From contig JAKSYS010000637.1 of the NCBI GenBank assembly GCA_022925895.1, positions 1 through 36,356 of the forward strand: 36,356 nucleotides of DNA. Direction: 5' to 3'. This stretch comes from Fragilaria crotonensis (Eukaryota > Bacillariophyta > Fragilariophyceae > Fragilariales > Fragilariaceae). Shown piece by piece: positions 1 through 10,454 of this stretch. How positions within the stretch are numbered: the stretch's first letter is position 1; each line of letters starts with the position of its first letter. The notes under the pieces are model-generated. The model was given only the letters and a program-made list of their open reading frames with translations, was not told where the DNA came from and ran no database searches. Both the position numbers and the translations under genes were made by a program.

Positions 1-531
1 CCCAGTGCGCCACCGTGAATTGGAAGGCTACAGCAATCGGGTACCTAAAGGGCTTAGACATCCTGGAAGGTCATCGTCGATTTAGGTGTACAGTCAAGTC
101 ATTTAGTACGAAGCCTGTTTGATTGTTGGCCTTTTTGTCGGTCAATGTGCATAATACGCCGTGGCAGGGACTGCAGGGCAATGTCGTCGCCTGATCTCGC
201 TCGTTCCGTTGGCACTGTTGTTCGTGAGAATTTTCCTAACTGATGCGAAATACAAACCTGGTGTCCATTAGAAGCGAGTGTGTACTGGACCGAAATGTTG
301 AGACAAGCCCGTTGCCGTTCTTAACAATTTCCTAATCAATAACTACCCCGAGCAGATCGCATGAACATCCCAAATCACCTTTTGGCGGGAAGGTCCCTGC
401 CCATGTGATCTGTTTATTATGTTTATTCCAGCGTGTTCAATCGATAAGGTTGGATAAGTGACGCACTGGTAGAACTCGTGATACCTTCATCAATGTGTGT
501 CGCCAGGTGACATGTTTCACCACGCAGCTGA
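1..531. other. No recognisable gene
   Basis: I see no convincing coding frame, RNA gene or repeat in this stretch. It may hold the upstream exons or promoter of the small repeat-containing frame that opens at 532, because that frame has no ATG of its own. Confidence 0.4.
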
Positions 532-786
532 AAGCTTAGACTGAAGAGTTGTCAAGGATTTGCAATTTTGGTGCTTCCTTGGAATCGTCTAAGCCAACCT
601 CGGTCCGATCCGAACGACCACAGAATCCCCATCGTGCGTCGGTTGTTGTCAAAGTCGACACATGATGTAGCTCAATCCAATGCCTATCTCTATGAAACTA
701 GCGACATCAAACTATTGTCGAAGTCGACACAAGATGTATGTCAGCCAAACGCCTATCTCTACGAAACTAGCGGCATCAAAGTGTGA
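532..786 (+). CDS. Possible terminal exon encoding 23-residue tandem repeats
   Basis: An open frame of about 84 codons contains two tandem 23-residue units (both read LxSKSTxDVxQxNAYLYETS, then x-I-K) and stops at 784-786. No ATG lies in frame; the frame opens just after a stop at 529-531, and AG dinucleotides at 538-539 and 555-556 could be splice acceptors, so a 3' exon is the best guess. Coding is supported because the repeat period (69 bp) keeps the frame and about half of the differences between the units are synonymous. It converges on the methyltransferase gene ending at 799, only 12 bp away. I do not recognise the family; it could equally be chance open frame over a duplicated sequence. 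Confidence 0.3.
   Translation, partial: KLRLKSCQGFAILVLPWNRLSQPRSDPNDHRIPIVRRLLSKSTHDVAQSNAYLYETSDIKLLSKSTQDVCQPNAYLYETSGIKV
646..783 (+). repeat. 69-bp tandem duplication
   Basis: Two 69-bp units (646-714 and 715-783) differ at roughly a dozen positions. The period is a multiple of three and the frame is kept, giving two 23-residue protein repeats. Confidence 0.7.
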
Positions 787-798
787 CGTCACCAAGAG

Positions 799-1960
799 CT
801 AATCTCGACTCACCGTCAGGATGCTACAATTATAAAAATCGTCAATCATGGGTGAATATCCAGTCCATCGACCTTTCGTGGCCTGGACTTGCGACGGACC
901 GACATCAAGCAAAAACTGTCTCTGCTTCGTCACAGTCACGCTGTCTCCGGCGAACACCGTTGTTGCAAATTGAGCTAGATTATCAAAATCGGTGGGGAAC
1001 AAGATATCCACCAAATCCGGTGCATTCAGATAACAATCATGATCCGTGTCATCCATGTCTGTAACAATGGGTTCCCCTTCGGCCTCGATCGTTTTGCGCT
1101 TCATGGTCCCGGATTTCAAGTCGGGAGGCGGCAAGTAATCGAAATCCGCCATGAGAAGCCACCGTTTGGGCCTTGCCTTGGCAATTTCCATCAGGACACC
1201 GCATGCGACGGTTGGAACCCAAATCGGAATACCACCGCGACCACCGTAGGCTGGGACTTGACGCAACACTTGTTTCAACAATGGATCCGATAGTGGAATA
1301 AATTTTTCTTGATCGTCAACAACCACAGCATTTTCTAGTGTGAAACCTGTTTTGTCTTTCCGCACTTTATCATGCCCGAGATTGTCGAGTAGCTCTAGTG
1401 CCATAAAGATTGTCGGCGTACTTGATACAGTCGGCATCAAGGTGGTCTTGGATTCAGCCACATCCGTCAAGTCTTTCTGCAAGAAATGAAACTTTGACGA
1501 GTGTCCACTTTGTAGCAAAACTTCTTTTTGCAGTTCATGAAGTGATGGTGACGAATCGATAATCGTGTAGCCCACTAGACGCTCGTACACACCAGGATGC
1601 ACTTGTTGTAGATGCGAAAGAATACCCATGGCATTTGTACCTCTTCCACCACCCAGCTCAACGATTTCAAACTCCTCTGACGAGTATTTGTTGTTTCACA
1701 CAATATTCTGCAAGAACTTGGCTATAGTAGGGAGAAAACAGCTCGACAGGGGTCAACCATTGTCCGTGCTGTTCGTCGTATAGCTTCCGGTAAATCCGCC
1801 TCCAATGCCACTCACCAAGCAAATTTCGAAAGTTAACAGTCTGTAAGGGCGCTCCGACAACCAAGTTGGATGGCTGTGCATAATAATCACCCTGGGCTAT
1901 ATGACGACGCAAGAGCGTCATGGTCGATGTGAGTGGGTTCGATCGCATTCCTGCAACCAT
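799..1960 (-). CDS. MidA/NDUFAF7-like SAM-dependent methyltransferase (DUF185), one frame break
   Basis: This is a SAM-dependent protein methyltransferase of the DUF185 (Methyltransf_28) family; the mitochondrial member NDUFAF7/MidA methylates an arginine of complex I subunit NDUFS2. The start is the ATG at 1960, after which a basic, hydroxylated N-terminus (MVAGMRSNPLTSTMTLLRRH) fits a mitochondrial presequence. Visible landmarks are W-LTPVELFSPYYSQVL before the core, SAM motif I as VELGGGRGTN, the acidic motif II YTIIDSS, the LELLDNLGHDKV block, and a C-terminal VDILFPTDF block. Those blocks resemble the fungal/algal clade of the family more than animal NDUFAF7. The N-terminal ~97 codons and the C-terminal ~285 codons are in different frames; one base must be skipped between about 1667 and 1698. 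No plausible intron bridges them: the candidate GTGAGT donor near 1815 would delete conserved sequence, and a 25-nt GT-AG stretch would create a stop. Confidence 0.72.
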
Positions 1961-2799
1961 CACAATTCAGACTTCACGAAATAATAGACAGCAATAGTGA
2001 TGGATCGACAGTATCCTTTGCCAGTACGGCTACGAGCAGACTGGCGGACGGCGGACACTGGATGCGGTCATTGTCATTTATTCACATGTGTCATGTCATG
2101 TGTCATGTGTCATGTAGACGAGTGCAGCTGTTAAACGTACTGTCCTCTGTCGATGCACGTAGCCGTACCGTTAGCTTGAGTTTGCGCAGCCTTGCGATTT
2201 GCATGATGCGAGCAATCGTAATGATACATCCGAGCCGGCAAGGTTGCTGCATCGTACAAATTTTCTTGACAGTAAGCATCAGTAAGCAAATTATCCCGGT
2301 AAGCATTTGTCAAATTTTTCTGTGCATGATTTTCGTAAGCAAATTCGCTGTAAGTAAATTTTATTTAGTTTGAAAATTGGTATGTCGTATGTAAGCAAAT
2401 TTAATCAGTGCAAATGAAGCAAATGCTTACAATAGATTTGCTTATGGTAAGCAAATTCCGTCAGCAATGTAGCAATGTAGCAAATCTTACAGACGTCAGC
2501 CGTGTCACCACCACGTCAATTTGCGCCAGCCAGACATCGATCGGAACTTGTTTCACTCCCGGCGAGCGCATACATTCAGGACTTCACCTTGAAGACCAAC
2601 TTCACGACCGTAAAATAAGGTCCTATACGACTAGTAGTGTTGTTCTCAATAATACTCCAGTATAGTATGACATTAGAAATCCCGAATCACGAGTGAGGTT
2701 GTGGGAGCTTATTACAAACCGTGTTGTGCGCGCCTCGTCCAAGTCTGCACAGAGTAATTCATTCTTCATATTCCAGTTCAATTCGTTTTCCCAATCACA
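1961..2799. promoter_or_regulatory. Divergent intergenic region between methyltransferase and PhoD-like genes
   Basis: About 0.84 kb separates two divergent genes, so both promoters should lie here. It holds a TGTCATG-rich stretch (about 2087-2116) and a cluster of GTAAGCAAAT-type decamers described separately. Open frames here are short and repetitive and I do not consider them genes. Confidence 0.45.
2271..2456. repeat. Cluster of GTAAGCAAAT-like short repeats
   Basis: The decamer GTAAGCAAAT occurs at about 2282, 2335, 2391 and 2447, with one-base or partial variants at about 2272, 2299 and 2350 and inverted forms around 2424 and 2436. The cluster sits midway between two divergent genes. 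It could be a degenerate microsatellite or an array of binding sites. Confidence 0.55.
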
Positions 2800-5042
2800 A
2801 TGGCGTCCTCTTCTTTCAGTTCGCTCACACTAAGCCATACGCAAGATGAGTTGACGAAAGTTATAGGAACGAATCCCACGTCAAAGCAAAAGAATTTGGA
2901 GTACCTGGAGGCGTGGGAACAGAGTCGCAAGATGAGTCGACGCGAGTATCTAAAATCCCTGGAGACTGATGCCAGTCCGGTTTTCCCAACCTTGCTCCTG
3001 TTGCTCACGAAAACGAAACGTTTTGCGATGAACCCAAAGACATAAGTCCTGGTTGGATCTCCCGCTTTGCCTTTTGGAAGTACATGCTATGCAACCGTCA
3101 AGTATACATCGCAACTTCACTAATCGTGCTCGTGCCCATACTTGTGACTTTATTTGCTGTCGGCTTGCGAGCCCAATCGGACAGCCCCGGCACCGTTGAC
3201 GTCGGGGCTTCGTCAAACGTATACAACTTCAACGACGACATTCTTATCAAGGTCGTGGCAAGCAAGCCAAAATCTTCTTACTGGGTAGGGATCTGGCAAG
3301 CCGAACCAGCCCCAGGACCCTTGTATACCGAATCCGATACCCAGACTGCCATGTGGATGAGTCTCTGCACTGGTGGCGACGATTTGTGCGAAAAGGAAAC
3401 CACGCTTCAATTTTCCGAAGGGAGTGGCTGGAAGTCCGAGTACGCACTCGATTGGCCTCTTTGCAATGGCGCATGGGCGGCATGTATCATCGATGACGAC
3501 ACCAGCCAAAACGTGGGTTGTTCCAAAGTCTTTGCAGTCGTCGGCGGTACATGCGATGGTGTCTGTAAACCCGCCACAAGTAGGTTGTCGAAAATTGAAC
3601 ATTTGAATCCAACTCCCATGACTCCCTTGAGCAAGCTTGCCTTCGGATCGTGTTTTGACCCCGACAAGCAGGTTGACGCTCGGTTGTGGCAACATATGCG
3701 GGAGGTGTTCCAACCAGACCTATGGGTGTGGCTGGGAGATAATGCATATGCAGATGGCGAAAACATCGAAGTTAAGCGCGCAACTTACAACGCGAACAAA
3801 CAGGATTTGTATTATACTCAGTATGGACCAGTGGCACAACCAAAGATTCCAACGACTGGCACTTGGTAAGTTCCCAAATGTCATTTTGTGTGCAAGGTTG
3901 GACTTCGCTAATGCCCCGATCCTTTAAACGGTATCAGGGACAGTCACGACGCTAGTGTTGATAACGCTGGAGCTGAATATCAGTGCCACAAGCTTGCTCA
4001 AGATGAGTTCGCGTATTGGTTCAACCTACCTAGTGATGATCCTCGCCATCCTTCCCTGGGACCCAATCAACAAAAGGGTGTCTACTCCTCCGTAATGTTT
4101 AGTAAGCCCGACGAGGTCGATACCAATGGTGTTCACCTAATCCTCTTAGATGTACGCTACCACAGATCCCCAACGTTCAAGGATAAGGGATATTGTCAAG
4201 GTGCCAACTCAACTGTCTTAGGCCTGGAACAATGGAATTGGTTGGGACACGAGCTAAAGAAAAAGTCCAAGGTCAAAGTCATTGGCACTGGTATGCAGGT
4301 CATGCAACCAACCGATCAACTCTTCAATGATGTAGACTCTTACTGTGCCAACGACAATAAGACTTTCTACGAAGCTATTGCTGAGCTCGAAGAGACAGAG
4401 CTTCATTTGGGGACCAAATATGAAAGCTGGAGTCAGATTCCTCAAGAACGGTTGCGATTACTGCGATCTCTTCAGCGCGCCATCAGCGATGGGTTCGCCG
4501 AAAAGATTATCATAATATCAGGTGATATGCAATGGGGTGACGTGATGGCCAAGAAAATGCCTGCCGCTGACGATTATGGCCGGTCGCAAGTCATTTACGA
4601 AGTTACAGCCAGCGGGATCGATAGGAACTTTCCTTACCCAGATCCGAATGCGAATCGACTAAAGATTCGATCTGCTGATACTGCAGGTGACGGCATCTAT
4701 CAACACGAATGCAAATTCCCTTTCAAGTATGAAGGTGTTGAGTACAATGATTGTATCACGGCGAACGAAAGTAAGCCGTGGTGCGCAACCTTGGTGGATT
4801 CTGAGAAGAACTACTTGTCGGGCGATTGGGGATATTGCTTGCCAGAAGGCGAGGAACTGGTTCCCCGGGCCAACATTACTGCATCGGGTGAGAAGTCCTG
4901 CTACGAAGCGCTGCACGTGTGTAAGGCTCAAGCAAATTACGGAGGAATCGAAGTAGACTGGAACAACAGTCTGATCCAACTTTACCTGTTCACGCCGCAT
5001 GAGACTAATCCTGTTGCGGGCAAGGTTACGATTGGTATGTAA
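2800..5042 (+). CDS. Membrane-anchored PhoD-like alkaline phosphatase/phosphodiesterase with C-terminal fibronectin type II domain
   Basis: PhoD-family metallophosphoesterases release phosphate from organic esters outside the plasma membrane. Exons are 2800-3865 and 3938-5042; the junction restores T-W-D-S-H-D. Layout: cytosolic N-terminus; hydrophobic anchor near residues 100-125 (ATSLIVLVPILVTLFAVGL); a beta-rich lead domain; PhoD core with FGSCFDPDKQ, WLGDNAYADGE (~312), TWDSHD (~355), GTGMQVMQP and SGDMQWGD (~549); then a fibronectin II module at ~613-655 with four cysteines (CKFPFKYEGV..., WCATL, GDWGYC). Where PhoD relatives usually show G-D-x-H, this protein has GDMQ. The first ~60 codons and the rest are in different frames; the shift lies between about 2970 and 3044, and translation could instead begin at the ATG at 3084. 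A GTATGT...TTGCAG stretch at 5035-5068 would extend the C-terminus if spliced, but 34 nt is very short for an intron. Confidence 0.82.
3866..3937 (+). other. Intron of the PhoD-like gene (72 bp)
   Basis: The donor GTAAGT and acceptor TATCAG flank a stop-containing insert. Removing it joins ACT TG with G GAC and restores the conserved W-D-x-H-D metal-binding motif in frame. Confidence 0.85.
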
Positions 5043-5276
5043 CACGCATGGGCTTAAGTTACTTGCAGGCTTCAGAAAACAATTGCATGTCTCCTTCGAT
5101 CCGAACACTGGTGCAGCACTACGATGTGGTGGGGAACACCCTTGATTGATCCTTGAGCAAGTCACTGCACAGTGCATTACTGCTTCAAATCAAGTTCATG
5201 AATCATGCAAATGAAATGTTTCTTGAGTACCAGCGTCCGGGTTAGGTGTTATGTTGACTTTCTTAAACTCAAGTGA
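5043..5276. other. Short convergent 3' spacer
   Basis: This holds the 3' ends of the convergent PhoD-like and RING-type genes. I see nothing else in it. Confidence 0.5.
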
Positions 5277-7746
5277 TCAGAATGTCGCAGCTAAAACCAA
5301 TAAAATCGAGCACCACATGCAGAACGATAGTGTCCCTGAGAGACTGAACGCGTTTCGGACTCCCAACTGATTGGGTAGAACATTACCTCGTCCTTCTCGA
5401 TACACCAGAATACCTATTGTGATCCCCAGTCGAGTCATCTGGTGCACGATGAAGTTAATCAGAAGGAAGGCAACAGTAGCAATTATCGTAAGCAAGGGTA
5501 GTGCATCGAATTGCGACTCAACTGCCCACATGGCAAATCGTATTCCCAGAAAGCCAAACAGATACGCGCTCGAAAGAGAAGACCAAATTCCATCTGACAC
5601 AGGAACTAGATCGTACCGCACCACGAAGGTTAAGCTACGCCGGAGGAGCTGAGACAAAATCGCACCATCAATGGCTGGTGCAATACCAAGAAAAGCGGCA
5701 ACAGCGGCATGACGAAGAGCAAACAGTACTACACACGCGCTTCGACCAGCACCGACGATTTGATGCGGATTCGGCTCAGCAATGCCGCCGGCTAAACCAA
5801 GTATGGTCAAAATAATGGGTGGGAAGCAGCAGGTTGCCACAAGGACACACATCCCAAAGGAAAACAGCAGCAGAACCTGAATCGTCGCATTCTATCACAA
5901 CGAGATTGATAAGCAGAAACGCCAAAGTCGACATGTCCCGCAGCACCTTGCGCTCCCACAATCCCAAAGTATTTATACGTTGACCACTTCATCGACGATT
6001 GGCCATCCAAAAGAAAGCACAGTCCAGCCGTTAAAAGCAGAAGGAACGGAGTGATGGACAGAACACCAAGTTCCATGTTCCCCACCCACAGTTGAGGATC
6101 TTGTTCAGTATTGACCGTAAGCAACAATCTGTAACCACCAACAGCAGTCTAAGGAAAGACAAATAGGAGAAACATGAGTTCTTGAGGGAATGTTCGTATC
6201 TGAAGTTGATCTGCTCCAGGTCACTTACGCGAGTTACATTTAGGACGGTGGGTAGCATGTATAAGAAGTTGCATACAACGGCACGACTTTCTTGAGCTCC
6301 CTGTTGAACCAGAAACAATCGCCAGATATCTGATGTAAATAGAAAGTAGGATGTCGTGCATGATGATGTATAGACGAGATTGAGCACGTCAAAGATATTT
6401 GTCGGCGAAGGTAGCGCACGCCGCATCAGGCCTGAGTTAACTTCTGTGAGCTGAGTGTTCATGGTTTGACTTCGTTGTAATGCAATAATCGCAGCTTGAT
6501 GATCTGCGCGAGTTTGACGATATTGTTCCACGAAACCAGCCACCTGCTCCAAAGCGCAATGCCGTGAGAGATGATGCGCTAGATCTTTCCGAACTCCATT
6601 CCATGGGCACCCCATTGTTGCATTCTTGCAGCGCATTGGCATGTAATCACAGGATTGTTCATGTTCCTTCATTGACGCTGACGGCAAGCGTTGGTCACAC
6701 CCGCGATAACTGCAGAGAACTTGCAGGTTCGCGGCTTTCAATTCCTCCCGTAGTGCGTCATCACGTACAATATCATCGACAGTCAATACGGCTCGACAAG
6801 CGGGGCACTTGCTGGAAGTCGAGTTGGAGGAACTTCTAGTGGTGGCAACCCGTAGCAGACACGCATGGCAAAAGCGACTGGAGCATTTGCCACAGGAGGA
6901 AGGATCCACAAAGAACTCATAACAAATGGTACATCGATAATTGTCATGCTGCTCGTCATCATTTTCGTTCGTGCCGGCGGCGAGGTCGTGAGCGCTGGTG
7001 GGTATGACTTGGGCCTCAAGGCGCGGAATCGGGACTCGTGGGATGACATTTGGGTTGTTTGGGTTGTTGTTCTGGGTCTGTTGCGATGCACCGCCGCGGA
7101 TTTGAATGTTTGCTCCCACCCCAACTGGTACAGAAAATTGCCGAGCTCGTGGAGGTACTCGAAGGGTACGATGCGTGGCGCCGGGATTTTGGGCCATAAG
7201 CACGCTCGGTCCTCCACCACTATTTTGAATAATGGAGATACTCTGCCCAGTCGGATTGCCTCGTATTGTGATGCGCGTCACGTTCCCTGATCCACCCGTA
7301 GCAGGCGTAGCTGCTGAATCCGCGATTTCTTCTCTCACTGCTCCGTCTGTAACCCCAATTGAAGCACCGGTATCATCTATTCCTGAGCTGCGTTGAGGTG
7401 CCCCTGTCGATGCGACATTTTCCGTTCGAGTTTCCGCTGCTGCTGGTCCACCCGTAGCAGGCGTAGCTGCTGAATCCGCGATTTCTTCTCTCACTGCTCC
7501 GTCTGTAACCCCAATTGAAGCACCGGTATCATCTATTCCTGAGCTGCGTTGAGGTGCCCCTGTTGATGTGACATTTTCCGTTCGAGTTTCCGCTGCTGCT
7601 ACAGGTTGAGGGACTGATGCTCGGAGGTCGGCATCGGATGTATTGTGCCATCCGTTCACGGCAGCCCTCCGCTCTGCGGCCAGCCGTGCAAGCCGGCGCT
7701 GCTCCTCCCGAAACCGATGAAATTCTTGTACCTGGGGAAACGACAT
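5277..7746 (-). CDS. RING/TRAF-type zinc-finger protein with multi-pass membrane C-terminus
   Basis: Likely a membrane-bound E3 ubiquitin ligase. Start ATG at 7746. Exon 1 (7746-6229) encodes a charged N-terminus, a duplicated 52-residue Ala/Thr-rich unit, a low-complexity linker, a RING-like finger (CTICYEFF...CGKC...FCHACL...CPACR, residues ~275-330), then a TRAF-like zinc finger (CSYRGC...H...C..., MRCKNATMGCPW...H). Intron 1 (6228-6149, 80 bp) has a GTAAGT donor and TTTCCTTAG acceptor. Exons 2 and 3 encode several hydrophobic helices, e.g. LGVLSITPFLLLLTAGLCFL, CVLVATCCFPPIILTILGLA and LTIIATVAFLLINFIV. Between exons 2 and 3 an 83-bp intron (5959-5877, weak donor GTGGGA, acceptor TTCAG) restores frame exactly. 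The alternative is two single-base shifts, because a third frame there reads like a membrane helix (MSTLAFLLINLVVIE). The usual RING histidine is not obvious. Confidence 0.7.
7291..7602. repeat. 156-bp tandem duplication inside the RING-type gene
   Basis: Units 7291-7446 and 7447-7602 are almost identical at the DNA level, with only a few differences near the end (for example GTCGATGCGAC against GTTGATGTGAC). The period is 52 codons and keeps the frame, so the near-identity points to a recent duplication. Confidence 0.85.
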
Positions 7747-8040
7747 GTTGGACGATGTGGGATTATTAGTGCCCGCGTTTTCGCTTTGCTGATGAAAGGA
7801 AACACGAGTTGTCGATCCCTGTCTCGTAATCCTGACGCCCTCAGTGCAGAGCGATTGATCAGGGGTTGGTGTTGTGGAGCCTGATCATTACTACTCCGTA
7901 CAAGGTACGGTACAATAGCTGCAACGCGGCGGTTCGAGTGCACACTGCACACGCGTTGAAGGAATTTCGACGGAGTGACATTCACTACTTGTATTCGTGC
8001 ATGTACGTTCTGGTATTAATTGTACGTCGTCTCAATTGTG
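7747..8040. promoter_or_regulatory. Upstream region of the RING-type gene
   Basis: This lies directly 5' of the minus-strand RING-type gene and should hold its promoter. No motif stands out to me. Confidence 0.35.
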
Positions 8041-8483
8041 TTCGAGAACCTCCCTGAGTTAAAAAAAAGAAAGAATGGTAGAATTTGTGAACTTCCATTT
8101 CACAACTCACCAGAGGATACACCGCCATTTGCTGATGTACTGAACAGCTTCATGAACCATGTTGTTCATGAGCTCTATCCTGAGCCAGCTGCTTTCGAAA
8201 AAATTGAAAAGTGATTCATTCGCATGATGCTAGCTAGCTATCGAACCTCCGGCGTGAAAACACAAGCAAAACCATGATTTACAAGCTGTTGAAGGAATTG
8301 AATCCACTTTTGGGCAACCCTCTTGCTTTCTACAAAGAATTTGTTATTTTGTATGATGAGAGCTATAGAAAACTGCAAGAGCTAAAAAATGCCAAGAGAG
8401 AAGAAGAGATGGTGGAGGCACACCGGGACACAACAGAGAGGAGCGACTGTCCATGCACTTGCCAATGGAACACCGCATGTTAA
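8041..8483 (+). pseudogene. Unrecognised coding-like remnant
   Basis: Two short frames look protein-like. One (to 8214) reads ICELPFHNSPEDTPPFADVL and ends AAFEKIEK; the other (ATG 8274 to 8483) reads KLLKELNPLLGNPLAFYKEF followed by a charged helix KLQELKNAKREEEMVEAH. They are separated by stops and lack a shared frame, so they may be decayed pieces of one gene. I do not recognise the family; a transposon gene fragment is the likeliest source given what lies to the right. Confidence 0.25.
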
Positions 8484-9460
8484 GAAGAAGGGATGGCAAG
8501 AGCCAAAGAGCTTGGAGCTTCCAAGGAGCCAAAATGAGCAATTCAGAGTGCCAATATACCAAGCAACTTGTTGGATTTCTGGCAGGCAGTCTTCTGCAGT
8601 GTCTCGCACTGATACACAACAACTAACTCGCAACAGACTATTCGGAAGGAGTAAAAAGAGCTGCAACTCATCATGCACTATCACTTACCTGGAAAAAGTG
8701 TGGGGTCAATCACAATTATCCAATAAACAATATGGAAAAACTGAATGAAAAGTAGTCGTGGGAGCATAGAGACAACAGAATCCCACACAACAAATCATCA
8801 TTGGCAGTCTTGTCGGAGTGGTAGAGATACAATATTTGTGGAAGAAATCTCTTAATACTAGTAAGAACTCCCCGTGTTGAGCAGCGGACAAATCAAGAGA
8901 CTGCCTTTGTGTATGACACTCAGACTTGAGCAGTGTTGTTTTGTACTCTGCGTCTATTCAAAGGGGAAGCAAAAGCCGAGTGGGTTGTTGCGGAACAACC
9001 TGATCAGTGCAGCTTCTGAGAGGCTACTATGTCACAAAGTAAGGCTAATCCAGAAAAGAGCATGGGAAGTATGGTCAACTTTGGGGTCTGCAGTGATTGC
9101 TTGAGGATAAATTCTGGCATATTGCATTGCTGCTCAGGTCATGGAGAGCAGTGGCGAGAGCTCTTTCCTTCGAACACTTTCTTTGAATGCAGGAATTTCA
9201 AGGGTTTGAGCTGCATTCTATGATACTCTGGATAATGTAGCACATAGGCCTGTTGTTGTAAAGAGCAAGGTAACACTGTAGTAGTAGCTTCAAAAACTTT
9301 CATGAATGTAACCTTCTTCTTGATGAAGGGCATCAAAGGAAGAAGGGATCACGTGCATCAAGTTTGTTACATACTACTTGCCTCTAGGCAGTACCGCTGT
9401 ATGTAGTGCGCACGTACAGCTACAAGTCAAAGAAGAAAAAACTTTGAAAACCGTGTGCAG
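8484..9460. other. No recognisable gene
   Basis: Only short frames on both strands with no domain, repeat or splice pattern that I can support. Confidence 0.4.
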
Positions 9461-10213
9461 TCAAACCGCCGCATTGGAGGTCATAGATATTGACTGTGGG
9501 GTATTTGAAATTGACGCTGACGGTGCAACAGCACTCCCTGATGTCGGTTCGAGTTGCATAGGGGTCAAATGACCTTGCATATTGTCGAGTGCAGTTGAAT
9601 TGGACGTTGAAGTTGCGTCATTCCCTGGAGCTTGTTCTGTAGACATAGAAGGCAACTGTATTTGTACATCTTGGGTTGCCAGTGGCACTGGCACTGGAGT
9701 TGAGTTGCTCCCTGTATTGGATTCTGGTGGTGGAGAAAGCAGATGAGTTGGTTCATCTTGACCATCCACTGGTATTGACGCCAGCAGTGTTGTTTGTTGG
9801 ATTTGGTCATCTTGAGCTTGATTTGGAATTGCAACAGTATAGTATGTGTTGCTCACTTTTGCCGGCTCTGTATGTGATGGTGAAGTAGGCAGGAGCTGTG
9901 TTCTTTCCTTGGGAGGAGGCACACTTGACAACGTGGCTGGAGTTGAGACTGTCAATGTTGTTTGACTTTGCAAAGAAGGCAAATGCATTGATTCTTCTTG
10001 AGCTGCATTTGGAATTGAGACGCCTGAAGCAGATGGTTCTGCACTTGTACCAGGCAGCTGTAACACTCTCAGCCCCGCCACCATCATCCTTGGCACCGGT
10101 CTCCCTGACTGCAATGCCATGTGCATCGAATTCGGTTCATATGCACAGGTCTTTGAGGACTCTGACCCCACCAACACCCCACACGCCTGCTCCCTCGCTC
10201 GGCGCCATCGCCC
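9461..10213 (-). CDS. Ser/Thr/Pro/Gln-rich ORF with degenerate repeats, no start codon
   Basis: A minus-strand frame is open for about 250 codons and stops at 9461. It has no in-frame ATG before the middle of its first 25 codons, so it is probably a 3' exon or a truncated gene. The product is low in complexity and carries at least four degenerate blocks of the type I/V-P-x-x-x-Q-D/E-x-x-x-x-L, for example IPNAAQEESMHLPS, IPNQAQDDQIQQ, IPVDGQDEPTHLLS and VPLATQDVQIQLPS. No catalytic or binding motif is visible. It could be a disordered linker or a non-coding repeat with an open frame. Confidence 0.3.
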   Translation of the reverse strand, partial: GRWRRAREQACGVLVGSESSKTCAYEPNSMHMALQSGRPVPRMMVAGLRVLQLPGTSAEPSASGVSIPNAAQEESMHLPSLQSQTTLTVSTPATLSSVPPPKERTQLLPTSPSHTEPAKVSNTYYTVAIPNQAQDDQIQQTTLLASIPVDGQDEPTHLLSPPPESNTGSNSTPVPVPLATQDVQIQLPSMSTEQAPGNDATSTSNSTALDNMQGHLTPMQLEPTSGSAVAPSASISNTPQSISMTSNAAV

Positions 10214-10248
10214 TCACTCCCACCGGCAATGCGCAAGGCTCCATCTAA

Positions 10249-10389
10249 GTATCCCTCGCCACTGGTGCCCGCATCTCCCGCCACCGCTGGATTGAACTAC
10301 CCACTCCCGGTACCGCCATCGCTCGCGTCAAAGCCCTGCTGGCCATCACCGACGGCCGACCCCTTATACAAGACAGTGGCCTTAAGTGA
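10249..10389 (+). pseudogene. Short retroelement-like pol scrap
   Basis: A 46-codon frame reads ARISRHRWIELPTPGTAIAR, then VKALLAITDGRPLIQDSGLK, and stops. The pattern H-x-W-x-x-LP...I-x-RV followed by G-x-PLI-x-x-S-G-L resembles a block I associate with retroelement polyproteins, but the match is from memory and short. The sequence is distinctly GC-richer than its surroundings, which fits an inserted fragment. Confidence 0.2.
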
Positions 10390-10454
10390 GTCCCGAATCG
10401 AAAAAAATCAAAAAAGCAAGTCTTATGGGAGGGTATAAGTCATTTTTTAGGATC

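Noticed and set aside
1667..1698. A 25-nt GT-AG stretch that could be a tiny intron in the methyltransferase gene
   Set aside because: Its removal creates a TAG codon, and 25 nt is far below the 72-88 bp of the other introns here. A one-base shift is simpler.
1700..1815. A GTGAGT donor that could pair with CGTCAG to make an intron in the methyltransferase
   Set aside because: It would remove the LTPVELFSPYY block, which looks conserved and coding.
3213..3766. Several long minus-strand frames opposite the phosphatase gene
   Set aside because: They are shadows of a strongly supported coding exon with conserved motifs on the plus strand.
5035..5068. A 34-nt GTATGT...TTGCAG intron extending the phosphatase C-terminus
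   Set aside because: Too short compared with the other introns, and the protein is already complete past its last domain. Kept only as a remark.
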